Assembly (NCBI RefSeq): GCF_916618915.1
Contig: NZ_CAKAKE010000001.1
Span: 2,401,001 to 2,465,000, forward strand
DNA: 64,000 nucleotides
Reading direction: 5' to 3'
From: Stenotrophomonas sp. Marseille-Q4652
Lineage (GTDB): Bacteria > Pseudomonadota > Gammaproteobacteria > Xanthomonadales > Xanthomonadaceae
The notes below the pieces were generated by a model. The model was not told the origin of the DNA. It did no database searches and saw nothing but the letters and a program-made list of their open reading frames with translations. Below are positions 62,748 to 64,000 of this stretch, piece after piece. The translations under genes and the position numbers were made by a program. The first letter of the stretch is position 1. The number at the start of each line of letters is the position of its first letter.

Positions 62748-63770
62748 TCAGGCAGCCACGCGGGCGGCCTGATCCCGGGTCACCTGCAGCGCCTGTTCAA
62801 CCAGCGACCAGTCCGCGCCCGGGCGGTGTGCGCCCTCGCTCAGCACTTGGCGGAAGCCGCGGCCGCCGGGCTGGCCGTGGAACAGGCCCAGCAGGTGTCT
62901 GGTGATGTGCTTGAGCGCCAGGCCTTCGGCCAGTCGCGCCTCGACGTAGGGACGCAGCTGCTGCAGCAGTTCCTCGCGCGGACGCAGCGGGCTGCCGGTC
63001 TGCGCCGCTTCCAGTGCATGCAGCACATAGGGGTCGTGGTAGGCGGCGCGGCCGAGCATGACCCCGTCCAGATGTTCAAACTGGGCCTGCGCGGTCTCGA
63101 CCGAGGCGATGCCGCCATTGAGTACCACCTGCAGGTCCGGACGCTCGGCCTTGAGCCGGTAGGCCCAGTCGTAGCGCAGCGGCGGCACCTCGCGGTTTTC
63201 CTTCGGCGACAGGCCCTTGAGCCACGCGTTGCGGGCATGGACCACGAACAGGCCGCTGCCGGCGGCGGCGACACGGTCGATGAAGGCGCGGAACTGGTCG
63301 TAGTCCTTGTCCTCGTCCACCCCGAGCCGGCACTTCACCGTGACCGGGATGTCCACCGCGGCCGACATCGCGGCCACGCAATCGGCTACCAGTTCCGGCT
63401 CGCGCATCAGGCAGGCGCCAAAGCGCCCGGCCTGCACCCGGTCCGACGGGCAGCCGCAATTGAGGTTGACCTCGTCATAGCCCCAGTCGGCGGCAATGCG
63501 CGCGGCCTGCGCCAGCAGGGCCGGATCGCTGCCACCCAGTTGCAGGGCCAGCGGATGCTCGCTGGCATCGAAGCCCAGCAGGCGCTGGCGGTCGCCATGG
63601 ATCACCGCATTGGCGTGGACCATCTCGGTGTACAGGCGCGCGCCCGGGGCGAGGATGCGGTGGAACATCCGGCAGTGGGTATCAGTCCAGTCCATCATCG
63701 GCGCAACGGACAGGCGCAGCGAGGCGGCGTAGCGGTCTTGGCCGGGGCTGGGGGTGCTGGACGAGGACAT
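62748..63770 (-). CDS. dusA: tRNA-dihydrouridine synthase DusA, 340 aa
   Basis: The flavin-binding barrel carries SVAPMMDWTDTHCRMFHRIL, LALQLGGSDPALLAQAARIA, VNLNCGCPSDRVQAGRFGAC (with the catalytic Cys) and VTVKCRLGVDEDKDYDQF. The end has KHITRHLLGLFHGQPGGRGF, typical of DusA. It reduces uridines 20 and 20a in tRNA. The N-terminal MSSSSTPSPGQDRYA is a small Ser-rich extension. Confidence 0.94.
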   Translation of the reverse strand: MSSSSTPSPGQDRYAASLRLSVAPMMDWTDTHCRMFHRILAPGARLYTEMVHANAVIHGDRQRLLGFDASEHPLALQLGGSDPALLAQAARIAADWGYDEVNLNCGCPSDRVQAGRFGACLMREPELVADCVAAMSAAVDIPVTVKCRLGVDEDKDYDQFRAFIDRVAAAGSGLFVVHARNAWLKGLSPKENREVPPLRYDWAYRLKAERPDLQVVLNGGIASVETAQAQFEHLDGVMLGRAAYHDPYVLHALEAAQTGSPLRPREELLQQLRPYVEARLAEGLALKHITRHLLGLFHGQPGGRGFRQVLSEGAHRPGADWSLVEQALQVTRDQAARVAA

Positions 63771-63887
63771 GCGGCGTTCGGTGGCGGGGTACGGAAGCGG
63801 CCATTATCCCCGGTTGCAGCTGTACGCCGCCGCTGCGGTGCCCGGAGCGGGCGGCTAAGCTGGCGGCTTTCCGCTTGGAGCCTGCTG

Positions 63888-64000
63888 ATGCAACGCCTTG
63901 CCGATGATGTCGCTCTGGTCGTGGTCGACCTGCAGCCGGATTTCATGCCCGGCGGCGCCCTGCCCTGCCACGAGGGCGATGCGATCGTGCCCGGCATCGA
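63888..64000 (+). CDS. pncA: Nicotinamidase PncA, N-terminus only
   Basis: The product begins MQRLADDVALVVVDLQPDFM and continues PGGALPCHEGDAIVPGI to the window edge. The VVDLQPDFMPGGAL start is characteristic of nicotinamidase/isochorismatase-like enzymes, with the catalytic Asp in VVDLQ. GGAG lies nine bases before the ATG. Confidence 0.7.
   Translation, partial: MQRLADDVALVVVDLQPDFMPGGALPCHEGDAIVPGI

Overview
The window is GC-rich DNA from a gammaproteobacterium, most likely a Stenotrophomonas-like member of the Xanthomonadaceae (Lysobacteraceae). This rests on gene content and style: a B12-dependent ribonucleotide reductase split into nrdJa and nrdJb, a DegQ-type protease, an M17 aminopeptidase, phoP-phoQ, a long TrpRS, coaX-birA overlapping by ATGA, tandem entericidins, and GC-rich intergenic palindromes. 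No rRNA is present, so the genus is an inference.

Layout. (1) 1-1464: three exported or lipoprotein genes on the minus strand. (2) 1465-3110: the 3' remnant of a glutathione S-transferase gene abutting an IS3-family element with terminal inverted repeats and a programmed-frameshift transposase, followed by a strong terminator and a second hairpin. (3) About 3.1-26.7 kb: a defence-gene island. It holds a Panacea-type antitoxin with a PemK/MazF-like partner, a CBASS operon (CD-NTase, stand-alone E2-like protein, 2TM-SAVED effector), a decayed EcsC/DUF697-like gene, a six-gene type I restriction-modification operon (hsdR, hsdM, hsdS plus a DUF1016 nuclease, a DUF3696 ATPase and an unrecognised 322-residue protein), and a Nudix-domain protein beside an XRE regulator and an unknown small protein. 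The right end carries four overlapping genes matching the ginABCD recombination module of GInt mobile islands: three tyrosine recombinases plus a small protein. The island ends next to the terminator of nrdJb.

(4) 26.8-42.2 kb, conserved chromosome: nrdJb, a histone H1-like Ala/Lys-rich protein and nrdJa with a long leader that contains a short ORF; degQ; a three-gene YqjD/YqjE-like envelope cluster; an AI-2E/PerM permease; a HAD hydrolase; an M17 aminopeptidase; a small membrane protein; a pirin; and a NarL-type two-component system overlapped with or next to an ABC-2 exporter. (5) 42.4-47.7 kb: a MacA/MacB-like export locus that looks damaged. A 1.2 kb block of low-complexity DNA and a large imperfect palindrome separates the fusion protein from the ATPase; the ATPase lacks its end; the first permease lacks its start and carries a one-base frameshift; the second permease is intact. 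(6) 47.7-64 kb, conserved chromosome: rarD and yedA-like exporters, an M28 peptidase, a metallo-beta-lactamase-fold hydrolase, trpS, csbD, two entericidins, an arginase-family gene, tRNA-Thr(UGU), a SPOR-like protein, coaX, birA, mtfA, phoQ-phoP with a small secreted companion, dusA and the start of a pncA-like gene.

Functionally, the island concentrates several anti-phage modules behind one recombination module. The rest is housekeeping: deoxyribonucleotide synthesis, envelope stress, export, and cofactor and tRNA metabolism. The best candidates for something undescribed are the three-gene rider on the type I RM operon, the Panacea/PemK-like pair, and the Nudix-XRE-small protein locus. All function calls rest on motif reading; no database search was run.
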